From the NCBI GenBank assembly GCA_037783415.1, contig JAZGTN010000022.1, forward strand, positions 1,550,001 through 1,614,000: a stretch of DNA of 64,000 nucleotides, in the 5' to 3' direction. The notes beneath the pieces are model-generated. The model was given only the letters and a program-made list of their open reading frames with translations. It searched no databases and had not been told where the DNA came from. This document shows, in pieces, positions 19,901 to 31,728 of this stretch. The first letter of the stretch is position 1. Every line of letters starts with the position of its first letter. Source of the DNA: Leptasterias polaris. Taxonomy: Eukaryota > Echinodermata > Asteroidea > Forcipulatida > Asteriidae. The position numbers and the translations under genes are program-made.

Positions 19901-22900
19901 TTTTGAAACGTCGAGCTGCTACTTCTTGTTGTATCTTTTGTACAGTCCACGTGGCCAGTGCAGTGATGAAAACGTGAAGGGACAATGAGCCAATGTGCCC
20001 AATTAATCCTGTCTATTTCTATAAAGATTTTCCATATGAAATTAGTATAGTAGTACTCCCTATATAGTATAGTTAACTTTGTTCTGTCCCCCGTGATAAG
20101 GTATTCCAGCGAGTTGACCAACCACCACCATTCAAACACCTGCATTCAACTAGTAGACTACATACTGATACTTTTATAGTAGTAGTACGACTACTATAGG
20201 CATACTGTAAAGAACAATGTACACGGTCATGTATTGTTTGTGCAGATGCATTCACCATTATTTAGCCCTGGAAGATTGTATTGTAAAGTTAGACAACATA
20301 AATTAATTGTAACTCATAGCCGCGGGCTGGCATAATTCAAAACCATAGTTTTTAGTAGATTTTGTTTTGCCTTTATGGGACCCCACTGTGATAAACACAT
20401 CAAACACCATCAAGATTCTGTTGAACATTGTAGAGCATAACCTTTGTTTACAGAAATGGTGACCTTGAACATTCCAGCGCATTTCCAGACAGGCAAGATA
20501 CTACACTGGCCACATTGGAAATTGTCCATCTTGTATCATATAATGTCCACATAAACTCAAGAGTTTTGAGATGATAAAAACAGCAGACAGTTGAATCTCT
20601 ATAAAAAAAATTAAGATTTAACTTTTCTTTCTTTGAGCTGTGGCTCTTTTGTAAACATGTGACGTCACAGGTATCAGGTTTGCTTTTTCCACAGCTTTTA
20701 AACCCCAAAAAGTAAACTACAAAAACTTCCATTAAATTATAGAGATGATAATAAAATATCGGTAAATATAATACTGCGGAGGGATATAATTGAGAAGCAA
20801 AGTTTGTATACAAGTGGTCCCTGCAAAAAACCATGAGCCAGGGGCTGAAATTTCACAAAGGTATTATCACAAAGGAATTTTTCAACAAAATGTAACCTAG
20901 CTAATGCTTTACCAACAAATACCTATTGATGACTTTTGGTCTGTAAAAACTTTATTGCAATTTCTCAAACGTGGACTTTCAGTATTCGTCAAAACATGTA
21001 AACGATAATGCTGTAAATGGTTAAGCAATCATCAATTAAACCCGAGGTAGTAGAGCTTTCTAGGCTAATAGTACTTTCAAAGACGGTATAATAAGTCAAA
21101 CTGACCTTGGTCAATAACAAGATCATAAAACGAAAGCTTGACAAGTTTTTATCAACATTGACAATAATGTCCGGCACACTGCTAGATCGTTAGTGAGAGC
21201 AAAAAGTCAGTTTGTGCAGTTCGTCCCCCCCCCCCAATCGTTTGTCTTGTAATTTGTAACGCTTTAATGGAGATTTGTCGCAAGGCCGGTCGAACTAACA
21301 GATCAGCATTATCATAAATAATTGTTGTCGGAGATAATTATAGGATTAGCGAGCGAGCAGATATTCCGGGACCACCCCCCCCCCCCCCCCCCCCAGCACT
21401 TTCCTCGTACGGGAAAATACAATAAATAACAAAATGAAATATGTATAGCGATTAAATACAAAGGAAACGAACAAAGTCCTATAGACCTTTCTTTTGTTGA
21501 TAAACAAAGTGCACCGGTTGGCATGGACGGCCGAATGTTAGCAAAACATTCAATCGTGTTAGAAAATGTTGTGACCAAATTAAACATTTTTCTGTAAAAG
21601 AATCATGAACGGAAATACCTTCCATGATTGGTTGATTTGTTTCCAACAAATTCAACACTATTTTTGAATATTTGTGTAACACTGCTACAAACTGTGGCAA
21701 TTTGTTTTTGATTTGCAGTTATGGCTTTCCATACTTTTCCAACCTGGGTTGGCAAAAACTCGGGCTGTGACGTTGCAAAAGAAAGGTCTATATAGGGGCT
21801 TACACTGCAAAAACTAAGGTAAGTCCATGGATGAAAAACACCTTATATAGACATGGATGGGAGTTAGTTTATGTATCGCATTCAAAACGCGGACTTAAAG
21901 GTGGTGTCATTTTTGGGGGTACCCCGAAAAATTGGGTAATTTCTAGCCGAAAGCCTGCTTGTTATTTTTTTTATAATGGTAGCGAATTAGATCATCTTAA
22001 ATAACCCCCCCCCCCCCTTGATTAGAAGTTAATTAAAGTACGTTGAAATATTTGAATTCCCAAACTCACAATGAGGCGAATTTTGAAGATTCAAAATGTC
22101 CGTGGTGTCCGATTGTGAAAGCTGCGGCCAGAGATGTGGTTGACACCGCCGTCACCTCACTAAACGTGGACAGGTGTTTTTTCTCCTCTCTTTTTGTTCA
22201 GCTAAAACTTTCACTTATGACCTTTATTTATTTATTATTTTTTTTATATTAATCTTCGGACACAAACAATATCTTGACCAGGAGTAGTCTGTAAGTTCTT
22301 CAGCTAATTGTATCTTTAATTCAGCATTACGTTGACAAACACCAATCCATGACCCTACCATTTGCTATAGGTAAACATTTTGTGGCCGATCTAGCCCAAA
22401 ATGTATATTTTACATTCTATATTCTAAAAGAGCTTTAATTCAATGTATTATACAGGGGAATCCGCTAATGATTGTACAAGTGGTAGTTAATTAATAAAAC
22501 ACTAAAATTAAATTATTCTCGACATTCCTAGAATTTCTCACGTCCATCAGCCATGCACTAACAATTTTGCAAGTTATCATGTCATTTGATACTGTCCGTC
22601 GCATACGCGAAAGTTTTCGTATTTGTATTGAAACAGCATCAACTGTCAAAATTCGTTCTGAGAAACAATTCTTTAAAGAAAAATACAAAATAAATAAACA
22701 CCTCAACAAACAAACAATTTGTTGTCGTTGAAAATCGAGTCGTTCGACTCTAATCCGATTGATTTAACTGATGACGTGGTTTGGCATATCGAGACCATTC
22801 TCGGTTTAAAAGAACCAACTGAGGCCATGATTAAAAGAAGGTGTACACAAGGGGTGAGCAACGAGATGGCCCCCTTTTCTTTTAAACCTCTTTGTGAATT

Positions 22901-23179
22901 GGCATTTTTATGAGCTTTGTAGAGAGCTTTCACATGAAAAACAAAAATTGGGGTATATTTACCACTTGTTGACAACTAAGTGTCTAAACAAGTGTCTAAA
23001 CAAACAGAAACACTACCTGAAACAACAATCTAACACCAAATAACTAAACAATCAACTAACCAAGTTTGCAAACGAAACTAAAATTCAGAAATTAAGTTCC
23101 ATCATTTTCTTGCGCCCTAGATTAAAGTCTTACCGAGTTGGATGATTGCAGCTACACTGATAAGTAAAACACGCCACAT
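16984..23179 (-). CDS. Secreted F5/8 type C (discoidin) domain protein (4 coding exons, 270 aa)
   Basis: Coding exons on the minus strand are 23134-23179 (ATG at 23179), 18160-18387, 17568-17935 and 16984-17154. All are GT-AG, with phases 1, 1, 0 agreeing. The first exon encodes only MWRVLLISVAAIIQLG, a typical signal peptide core, which makes the remote start credible. Residues 17-91 form a module with four Cys (ELICLTGNVNNNG, DPCVCSAIRLGG, TTGHYLDGLFVS, FFDCPG) that I cannot assign. Residues 94-268 are an F5/8 C domain: CDAPDRLGIENS, WIQVKLGRDAIVSGVITQGR, FQVKYTTS, VFVGNTDGDTEVTN and LRFELLGC. This fold usually binds phospholipid, glycan or matrix from outside the cell, so an extracellular adhesion, clotting or immune-lectin role is likely; the ligand is unknown. 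The 4.7-kb first intron is filled with repeats. A foldback fragment ends about 40 nt upstream of the third exon. Confidence 0.85.
17975..18077 (+). mobile_element. Truncated terminus of the NotI-rich foldback element
   Basis: It matches the first ~105 bp of the 30606-32664 element (ACGGAAGCCGGATAGTGCC, AATAAGAAGTGAAATATTT, ATCTGGCGGCCGCCACTTAT) with a few substitutions. It stops after one NotI-containing unit. It lies in intron 2 of the discoidin gene, starting 40 bp from the acceptor. Confidence 0.85.
18845..18985 (+). repeat. MITE-like element with GGGGACAGAAT ends, second copy
   Basis: Reverse complement of 1040-1180, sharing GGAGATTCT and the words around CATATGGGAAATTAACATGG. A 16-base G run interrupts it. 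A tRNA-like fragment (GGGACTCGAACCTGCAACC) lies immediately before it. Confidence 0.5.
21480..21793 (+). mobile_element. MITE family 1, best full-length copy
   Basis: It starts ATAGACCTTTCTTTTGTTGA and ends GCAAAAGAAAGGTCTATATA, giving an inverted AGACCTTTC terminus. The body shares ATTGGTTGATTTGTTTCCAA and TTTTCCAACCTGGGTTGGCA with the other three copies. No coding capacity. Confidence 0.8.
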
Positions 23180-23189
23180 TTCGCACTGT

Positions 23190-26100
23190 AAAGTGAAAGA
23201 TAAACGGGTTTCATTTTTTAAGAAAATAATTGTAGAAAACAAGTATAGTAATTAACCACTAGGGAAACTCAGTCTGACAGGGTAAACTTTAATGGCTTCT
23301 TACGGGCACCCCGGAACAGAGCTATTGACAAAAATAGGGAGACTGCCAACATTATGGCTAGAAAGCTCATACATTTTGCTAGTAATTTTTTCTTTGTTCA
23401 ACCCAAAATGAGTTTACACATGGAAATGGGTCAATTTGATTTTGACCTCTCAGACATTTTTTGCGTCGTCTTCACTGTTCCCACATCATAAAACACTATT
23501 GTTGTATAGTATGGGCCCCACCCTTCGTACAAACTAACTAAACTTATAAACAAAGTTTCTCAAATATTAGTGCCCGGTGCGCATGCCCCCACCTCCCCGA
23601 CCCCAATTGATGTCCGTGCCCTCCCCGGGTGCCCTTATCTTAAATTCGGACCTTTGAAATTAAAAGCTACCAGAATAAATTGAACGATTTATAAGCTTGT
23701 ATGCAGACAATGTTTATTTGTTTTTACCTCCACACTTAAGATTATCTTACAAACAAAACATTCAAATTAACGGCATAACAAGAGTGCTGAAAGGGGCTGT
23801 TATAACGGCAAGAAGTTCCCCCTAGAAAAATGGGTGCAGCACCCCTTGTGCCCCCTTAAAAAATGTACCTTTTTCGCAGCTGATAACTTTCCATTAGAAT
23901 TTTTTTGTTATGTCTGGTGTGATTTTTTTAAACATTCCTCAACAAAAACAGTAAACCACATAATGTATTATTAGGTGGTTTTTTTCTGTCTGTCTGAATT
24001 GTATTGCTTTAAAATAGTACTGGAGCAGTGGGCTTGAGGACTTTGTTGATATAAGGCGCCTTTAGGGCAAAGATCATTCTTATCACTTTATTAAGTCAAC
24101 TCTTACCTGATCGATCGATGCATTCACATCCAGTCAAGTCAACTATCGCTTTGCTAAAACTCAATCGTGGTCTCGAGGAAAAACCGTGTTGTCTTGTTGA
24201 ACAAAGTGTGACAGACTCACTGAGCGAGCTGTTTGGAGTGCGTGGTAACCAAGGAAACCTCTTATTTTAATGAATGATAAATATTTCGTTTAGAAATTCA
24301 TATGAAGGTTCCCCATTAAGAGCGCTCGGCATGGTTCAAAGCACTATTTCATGAGATACTTGCTTACTCTAAATGGCTTTTTATTTTGAAAACCCCCCCG
24401 AACGAAACGAAAAAACAAAAACAAAAAACAAACATAAATAAATTAAAATACTAAAGTAGGCTTTTGTTGTAGAAAAGTCGTTTAAATTATTCAAGCCTAT
24501 TGTTTCAGCTCCCGTCTTTCGCACACCATTTAGCTAAGCCTAGCTGTTTTTAGTTAAACCTCTTTGGCAGTATACTTAATACACTCGACGGTCATCTGTG
24601 ATACTGATTTGAACAGTCAGTTTGTTAGCGAGTTTTGTGTACTCCACCAACGAGTCGATGAAAAAATCTCAACAATTCTAAGTTCCCTATTGAGAGCTAG
24701 CCAAATGGCATGGAAAATGATACCATGGGATGATTCTTTGCATGACAAAAACAAATCCCCCAAAACAATTATTTTATGTATCTTTAAGAATTCCAAAAAT
24801 CACTTAGCCTACGGGCTTAGTCACTCCTGGCTGGAAAATCTCAACCAACGCCTTCGACAAATGGCGTCAACGTAGCTTGACGGGTTGGGCTCAATTAGCA
24901 GATGGTTTTAGACTGATTTGAAAAGGGATTGTGTTACAAAAATATAATAATAATAAATGACACCCCATTATAAATTAACTGTTGGAAACAGTACGATTGT
25001 GCATGCGTAGATTCCGAGGGTGTCACCGAAGTAAACACAGCAAGCAGAAACAGAGTCCAGCATTCTCATAAAGACGACCAGAGAACACCGATCGAAACTA
25101 GAGTTATCCCCTAACCGCCGGTTTTTCCCAGAACCAACGCAGCTCATAGAGAAAGTTGTTTTAACAATGGTGTCTCCACAAACCTCACTAGATAGCCTAC
25201 TACGATATAATCACTAATGGTGCAGTTTTCGGTTGTTTTGGTTTTGAATACATTTTTGTGTGTAAGATATTAATTTTATTTCTGATATGTATTCATGATC
25301 TAAATTCTTGTTCCCTAAATGCAATAACTGACAGTATTTCGTCGTGCGCCTGCATGGAAGAAGGGCGTAAGGCTCTACGCCCTTCTCCCAGGCATACAAA
25401 GTACCCTTTCCAGTAACAAAAGGCCGTGAGCAATCAAACGGCTCCTGACCTAGCCAAAATGTGGCATTGCTGCTGCTATAATTTAATACCCCCAACGATA
25501 TGTATTCCCATTCACATGCATAATTTAACCTTCTTGTGGTGACTAACGAATGGCAGAAAACCGATCAAACTTTTACGCTAAATTTTCTTGAAAAACACAA
25601 TATTTGCACATTAATTGCTTACGCCCTCTCTCCGGTAACTTTTCGTTATGTCCTTTTGAATATACGGCGATTTGATTTGATAAAAGTTACAGACAACACG
25701 ATACCGCACCTGTAAACTCAAAACTTTTACATGGAAACCTAAGTGCCCCCCCCCCCCCCTTCACCTGTCCTTCTCGGATGACTGGAGTAATACCACACTC
25801 ATTCACAGAGTGCCGTATAGCCAACGCCAAGGAAATGACGTCATTTTGAGACTTGCAAAATAATGTATCGTCTCTTTTGATGCCCATGTCACAAGCACTA
25901 TTAATAACAAATTTTCAAGAAGTTTAAGAAATCCCCCGTCTGTTATTGAATGACCTCGCTGACGGGGACCTGATGTGAGACTTGCGTAATCGCTTTCCGT
26001 GACGTCATCCTAAAAATCATTGTCTGCAATCTCTCTTGTAATAAAAGTTATTACGCTTAAATTTTTTAAATATTTTTTGTTTATTTTCGTCAGTGTTTTT

Positions 26101-27324
26101 AACTATTAGTTGTTCGTAGTTTGATGTTCTATGATGTGAATGTATTGCATGGTGTTGTGGCACGTTGCATTCCCTTCCTGTTACGGTCACTTTTATTTAT
26201 TGAACACAAGGGTTAAATTCAAAGTTTAAGTGAAAGTTCGGATGTAATAATTTATTTTATCCCCAAGAACCCGAGCTTCAAAAAGTGTCAATAAAGGTAC
26301 AACGGAGTGCCGATATACTTATTTATAAAGTACAGGTTTCAACAATGACAGGAAACTCAATAAAGTGTAGACCACTTTTCTTCCGTCACGTTAGCAGTTT
26401 TTCCAGTGATTGTAAATTTTGTGTTTGTACCTAAAACCACCCATAAGTGTTTTAACATGTGAATATATATGCAAGCTGAAAATAATTTGAATGAGCTGAT
26501 TCACTTGATTTTTTCTATTTTCTTTTAAATCAGCCTCGAATTTTCATCGAACAAAAACAAAAAAGATAGTTACCAGGCCTTTTTTAAATTGAAATTTAGA
26601 GTAATTCAAAATTGATTTTACTAATCAACTCAAATTATTTTCAGTATGAGCCTGCATGGCCATTCAAATGTTGAAAGAGTTGTGAGTGGTTTCAGGTACT
26701 TACGCAAGTTGATTAATGCACAGTTTTACAACCTTTGGAAAAACTGCTAAAACGTGAAGGTAGAAATTAAAGTGGTGCAGTTTGTTGTGCTTCCTGTCTG
26801 GTAGTGCTACTGACAACGAATACAAGTATTTTTAGGCCAGTTTTAGGCCTATAAAAAGTGATTGGTGTGCGCTCATTGTTATGCAAGGTCTTTCAGTTAA
26901 TAATTCCCTGTGAACATTGCTCGTTGGTATTATTTTATGTTTAAAAACTAGGCATTAATTGAGTGAGTTGAGTCATATCCCACATGCAACAGCCGTCTAC
27001 ATGTTACCGTGGCAACGAGTGTGGGGAAGGGGGACTATGGACGGAAGGTGAGTCAGAGTCAGAGTTTGGAGGACTATATATGACGGTAGGCCACGGGAGG
27101 GACTTGACTGACCCCACGCAGGAAGCAAGCTGTTCATCAGACCCCAGAAACTGCTCAAATGAAGGCAGAATTTGTTGCTCTTATTATTTTGGTTGGCCTC
27201 TCACATGAAGTTGTTGCATGAAGTGTGAAGTCATGACAATGTACACGGTGAATTTTCACCACAAACGGTGGTAGATGCTGCGTCGTCTGCTGATATTTTG
27301 AATGGATCTATTTATTTTAACACC
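23190..27324. other. Intergenic stretch before the Ig receptor gene
   Basis: AT-rich DNA without a supported coding exon. It must hold the discoidin gene's 5' flank and the receptor gene's promoter and 5'UTR. I see poly-C at 25746-25759 and a minus-strand open frame at 25214-25495 that matches no family I know. Confidence 0.6.
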
Positions 27325-29238
27325 ATGGAGTTAAGTTACCCATACAGCAAAGTCAAGAGGAGGATAACATTGATTTGCTACAGTGTGTCGTTTCTTCTGA
27401 TTTCGTGCGCTTGCCATCCGGGCACGGCACAGCTAGCGACGGACCCGTTCCTCGTGAGTCCACAAGACACCGTAGTGGTGCGTGGAGCCACAGCCGTGCT
27501 ACGGTGCGCTTTACGGAAGGAAGTTCCCGGAATCGTGCTCTGGAGTCATCTAAACTCCCGGACTCAACCCGGTTTCAGTGGTCTGTTCAACAACGGGTTA
27601 GGGAACCGGGTCGCCATCATCGGCCGGCAGCACATAGGAGAGTTTAATATTAGGATAACTAATGTTCGCGAGTCGGACGCGGGGTGGTACGAGTGCCGTG
27701 CAATCGTCGGTCTTTCACTTTTACGGAAGTCGGCCTTGCTGACCGTCGTCGTACCTCCCGATGCTGGATTCCCGCAATGCGAAATGCAACCGCCGTCCGG
27801 CCTCATCCCAGGGCAGACGGTCATTTTAACATGCCGGACTCGAGGAGGCAAACCAAAAACAAGACTCGATTGGCATCGGGGTCCGAATCCAGTCGGAGCT
27901 CCCACGACAGTCACTAATGTTTACAGGCACACCCTGGAGCCTAACGACTACGGTGTTGTTTTTGAATGCCGCGAAACCGGTTCGGCCCTGGCGGTGGAGA
28001 GGTCCTGCACGGTAGTCCCACTGCAAGCAACTATCACCGTTAACATCCAGCCACAGGATCCGGTGATACACGCAGGAGAAACGCAGACGTTTGGATGCAA
28101 CGCGCGGGGAGCATTCAAGGTCATGTACTCCTGGTACATTAACGGGGTACCACTGGTGATGTCTCCTTTATTTGAGCGATTTGTGATCGGTGGTGAATAC
28201 CAACTCCTAACCGCTTTCGACGTTTCTTCTGTCATAGACGACACAGTGGTGACGTGCCTTGCAACTAGTAACACGGGACAGGTAGCAAACGCCTCTTCCA
28301 TTCTGAGAGTGCTCTCAAGACATGGGGCGACGACCAGGCACCCTATAGGCACTGTGGCGGCATCGACAACAGTGCTACCACCGAGGACGTCGCTACCAGG
28401 TCAAGCAACCAATATACCGGTAGACCCAGACTCACCGGACAGACCAACTAGACCAAACCGGCCGCACCGCCCTGGTAGACCGGGTCGTCCGGACCAAGAT
28501 AGGCCAGACCGTGACAGGCCAGACGAAGACAGACCCGACCGAAACGAACCAGATGATGACTCGAGAGAAGAGGATGGAGACGACCTTTTGAAACAAACAA
28601 ACGACGGAGGTCATGACCGAGACAGCTTGACAGGGACCCCTGCAATCAGCACGGTGACAGTGGTTGGAGCAGCAATGGCCGGGGTTGTCATCAGCATCGT
28701 CATCGTCGCAATGATCAAACTGATGACGCGTGTAAAGCCCGGTACCAAGGACACACTGATCACCGTCAGCGGAAGCAGCGACTCGGAAGACCTGGAACCT
28801 AACTCACTCTCAACTAACCGAAACACCTTCAGTAGCTTCCGGTCTACAACCAGCTGTGAAGTGAGTGACCCCAAGAGAATAACATTCAGTGGCCTCAATC
28901 GAGAGTATGACCTTCCGCCGTTTGAACCCGACGAAAGTCTCAGTTACCTTGGGCTACGACCCGAGAGTATGACGTCAGCCAGGTACATGTACGAAGGTCT
29001 GAACTCGGATACTCTAAACGATTCGCGACAGAACGCGAGATATTACGAGATTTCATCCGGGGAGTATGATAACTCTGTGGAATATTATGAAGATGTGGTG
29101 TCAGAACAGGCTAGTGTTAACCTGGACAGCACGAGACCGCACTCAACGATGACCGACGAAGATCACTACCTACCAAGTCTACCAGTGCCGGGGTATAATT
29201 CCCGATATTCTATAAACAACAGAGGGCGTCCTGTTTGA
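27325..29238 (+). CDS. Immunoglobulin-superfamily receptor, Kirrel/nephrin-like, intronless (637 aa)
   Basis: The start is the ATG at 27325, in a good context (ACCATGG); the frame is open further upstream but has no earlier ATG. Residues 1-36 give a signal peptide (hydrophobic ITLICYSVSFLLISC, probable cleavage after GTAQ). Ig1 (about 40-140) has ATAVLRC, a VLW Trp and DAGWYEC, plus the RVAIIGRQHIGEFNIRI pattern typical of the first domain of Kirrel/nephrin proteins. Ig2 (143-235) has ILTCRTRGGKP and VFECRE; Ig3 (238-330) has TFGCNARG and VVTCLATS. A stalk at 367-412 is dense in Arg, Pro and Asp (repeats such as DRPDRDRPDEDRP). One membrane segment lies at 439-464, then a 173-residue tail with several Tyr (YYEISSGEYDNSVEYYED) that could be phosphorylated. 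The likely role is cell-surface adhesion or recognition. It is encoded in one exon, unlike its neighbours. Confidence 0.85.
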   Translation: MELSYPYSKVKRRITLICYSVSFLLISCACHPGTAQLATDPFLVSPQDTVVVRGATAVLRCALRKEVPGIVLWSHLNSRTQPGFSGLFNNGLGNRVAIIGRQHIGEFNIRITNVRESDAGWYECRAIVGLSLLRKSALLTVVVPPDAGFPQCEMQPPSGLIPGQTVILTCRTRGGKPKTRLDWHRGPNPVGAPTTVTNVYRHTLEPNDYGVVFECRETGSALAVERSCTVVPLQATITVNIQPQDPVIHAGETQTFGCNARGAFKVMYSWYINGVPLVMSPLFERFVIGGEYQLLTAFDVSSVIDDTVVTCLATSNTGQVANASSILRVLSRHGATTRHPIGTVAASTTVLPPRTSLPGQATNIPVDPDSPDRPTRPNRPHRPGRPGRPDQDRPDRDRPDEDRPDRNEPDDDSREEDGDDLLKQTNDGGHDRDSLTGTPAISTVTVVGAAMAGVVISIVIVAMIKLMTRVKPGTKDTLITVSGSSDSEDLEPNSLSTNRNTFSSFRSTTSCEVSDPKRITFSGLNREYDLPPFEPDESLSYLGLRPESMTSARYMYEGLNSDTLNDSRQNARYYEISSGEYDNSVEYYEDVVSEQASVNLDSTRPHSTMTDEDHYLPSLPVPGYNSRYSINNRGRPV

Positions 29239-30597
29239 AAATATACAATTTAAATTATAAGTAAGAAGTAATACTTAGAAATCAGTCTTTGGTAACAAAT
29301 TTAGTTATTTAATTTGTTTTAATCTTTGGAGCTTAAATCTAAATCAAAAAGCAAGACTAGTCGTTATTTTTTTCTGAAATGAATTGGAACCCAGGGAGGT
29401 AATTTTTTCTGTCACTATTGTATAGGCATCTCGAAATGGTTATTATTTTATGGAAACAGATGCACCACCCACAAAAGTGAACTTGAGAATTTGAAACCGT
29501 TGTAGTAGTGTTGAACTATGTTTAGTATTCAGAATTGGCAATGTATTTAATAGTCCAGAGTGAAGTACAGTCGACGTCATATCCGTTTGTTTTTGTATTA
29601 TTAATCTTGAACACTTTACGCTGGTCGTTAAAGCTTGAACTCGATTAAAGAATTTTAGAAAGTAATTGACCTTTCCCATGAAATATTATGCAAATTAAAC
29701 TCCGCGCGTGTGCACTACTGGTGGACAAAACGAGGGACATCATCGAGTCTTTTTCCACAACTCTATTAGCCTTTTTGAGATATGGTGGACACTGTATGAA
29801 ATTTGGTGTACACAGACAAATTTACCCAAACCTTAAGTGTCATAGTATAGTGTCCGCCATATCTCACAATGGCTTATGGCGTTTTTGAGCCAATAGTTTC
29901 TTTACGCATCCGTGAATGTAACTGGCATAATATTTAGTGGAAATGAATAATTTCACTTCGCTGCTTTTACCACATAATTCTGCTCACGGCGCCCTTTAAA
30001 AAAGCGGCTTTATAAGATGTTCTGAAACAATTATTTAGTTTTTGTATTTTTCGGTCGTTGTGCAGAATTCCCTGGTAAGCAGTGCCATGAGCTTGGCCCT
30101 GGTTCATATTGTGCCATTACAGCCATGTTTACGGGGTATCGACACCCTATGCCAACAGGGAACCATTTCACAAAGCACCATAGATTCATCTTCAGGTGAC
30201 GAGTTTTCAGTATCACCAAAGTGAGTTGAATTGTGACGTCTCATTTTGATTAGCAATTAGTGTTAACTTGCACTTAGATTAATCTTAACTTTTTGTGAAA
30301 TTGAGCCCTGCTGACATGGAGAGGGCGTGCACTGCATACACAGACGACATTTGAACTTAGCAATCGCTGTGTTCTATATTTCTGTGGATAAAACTCAAAG
30401 ATTACTCATTTTGTTTAAACATGAACATTAGCTGAAAATGGTAAAAAATACATTTTTTTTGTTCAACTTGATTTACCGGTATGATAGCAATCAAACTCTC
30501 GTTGTTATTATCATGCTGCCTGATGTAAAAAAATTCTGTTACTTGTTAGTATTAAAAATAGAATGTGTCTATACTTCGTTCATAAATATCAATTGGT
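29239..30597. other. 3' flank of the Ig receptor gene
   Basis: AT-rich 3'UTR and intergenic DNA. An ATTAAA variant polyadenylation signal lies near 29644; no AATAAA is obvious nearer the stop. Around 30220-30310 is a diverged fragment of the 'TTTCACAAAG' MITE seen at 53089-53410. Confidence 0.5.
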
Positions 30598-30605
30598 ATA
30601 AGTGT

Positions 30606-31693
30606 ACGGAAGCCGGATAGTGCCAGGAAATAAGAAGTGAAATATTTTTTCATGAGCGCGATAATAATTTTTTTGTACCATTTATCTGGCGGCCGCCACT
30701 TATTATCCGGCGGCCGCCACTTAATTATCCGGCGGCCGCCACTTAATTATCCGGCGGCCGCCACTTATTATCCGGCGGCCGCCACTTAATTAAGTGGCGG
30801 CCGCCACTTATTATCCGGCGGCCGCCACTTAATTAAGTGGCGGCCGCCACTTATTATCCGGCGGCCGCCACTTAATTAAGTGGCGGCCGCCACTTATTAT
30901 CCGGCGGCCGCCAGTTAATTAAGTGGCGGCCGCCACTTATTATCCGGCGGCCGCCACATAATTATCTGGCGGCCGCCACATAATAATCTGTACCACACGT
31001 TCTTTATTTTGCGGATTTTAAGAGGACGGGTCATAGGATTCAGGGGGGGGGGGGGTTAAGAGGACATGTTGGGTGCGTTCGATTAGCTTCCCCGGGTCGA
31101 CCCCGGTATGCTCATCCGGGTGAGCCCCTAACCATGAGCTAATCGAACGCCAACTTCCCCCAGCATTCACACCAATGCATCTTGGGACAGCCGACCGGAA
31201 CTACTTCCATTTTGTGCCGTATGTCCGATACTTTCCGTGGATTCACGAAAACATCGTAAAATAATTATTCTCAAGGTAAAACTGCAACATTAAACAATTT
31301 GTACAACCCCACAGTGATACACCCGGCTTCGAATAAAACATACTTATTGCTCACAAAAACGCTGTTGTAATGGCGAAAATGTGTGTCAAACTTCCTAAAA
31401 TGTCCCGCTGAATTACAAACAAAATGGTGGCCATTGAGAAAGTTTTTCGCCGTGACGTCATGAACCAGGGGGCAGCCCCAAGTGACCCGCTCCACAAGCA
31501 GGGCACTTGGGGCTGACCCGGGTGAGCCCCGCGAATGACGTCAAAGCTATTCGAACGCACCGGGGGAAGACCTGGGTCGACCCGGGGAAGCTAATCGAAC
31601 GCACCCATTATAGGAACCAGGGGAGTAAAGAGGAAAGCTCATAGGTTCCGGGGGGGGGGGGGGGGGGGGTTAGAGGACAGGTCGTAGGATCAT

Positions 31694-31728
<35 letters not shown>

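Larger units (their letters stand above)
18388..23133. other. Repeat-filled first intron of the discoidin gene
   Basis: It contains a GGGGACAGAAT element, a MITE family 1 copy, poly-G (18951-18966) and poly-C runs (21225-21236, 21376-21394, 22006-22017). An ATGGCGGTCCGC near 19376 on the plus strand could start a small exon but has no support downstream. Confidence 0.6.

Noticed and set aside
27268..27324. Upstream extension of the Ig receptor frame
   Set aside because: The upstream codon is GTG, not ATG; the ATG at 27325 has a good context and precedes the signal peptide.
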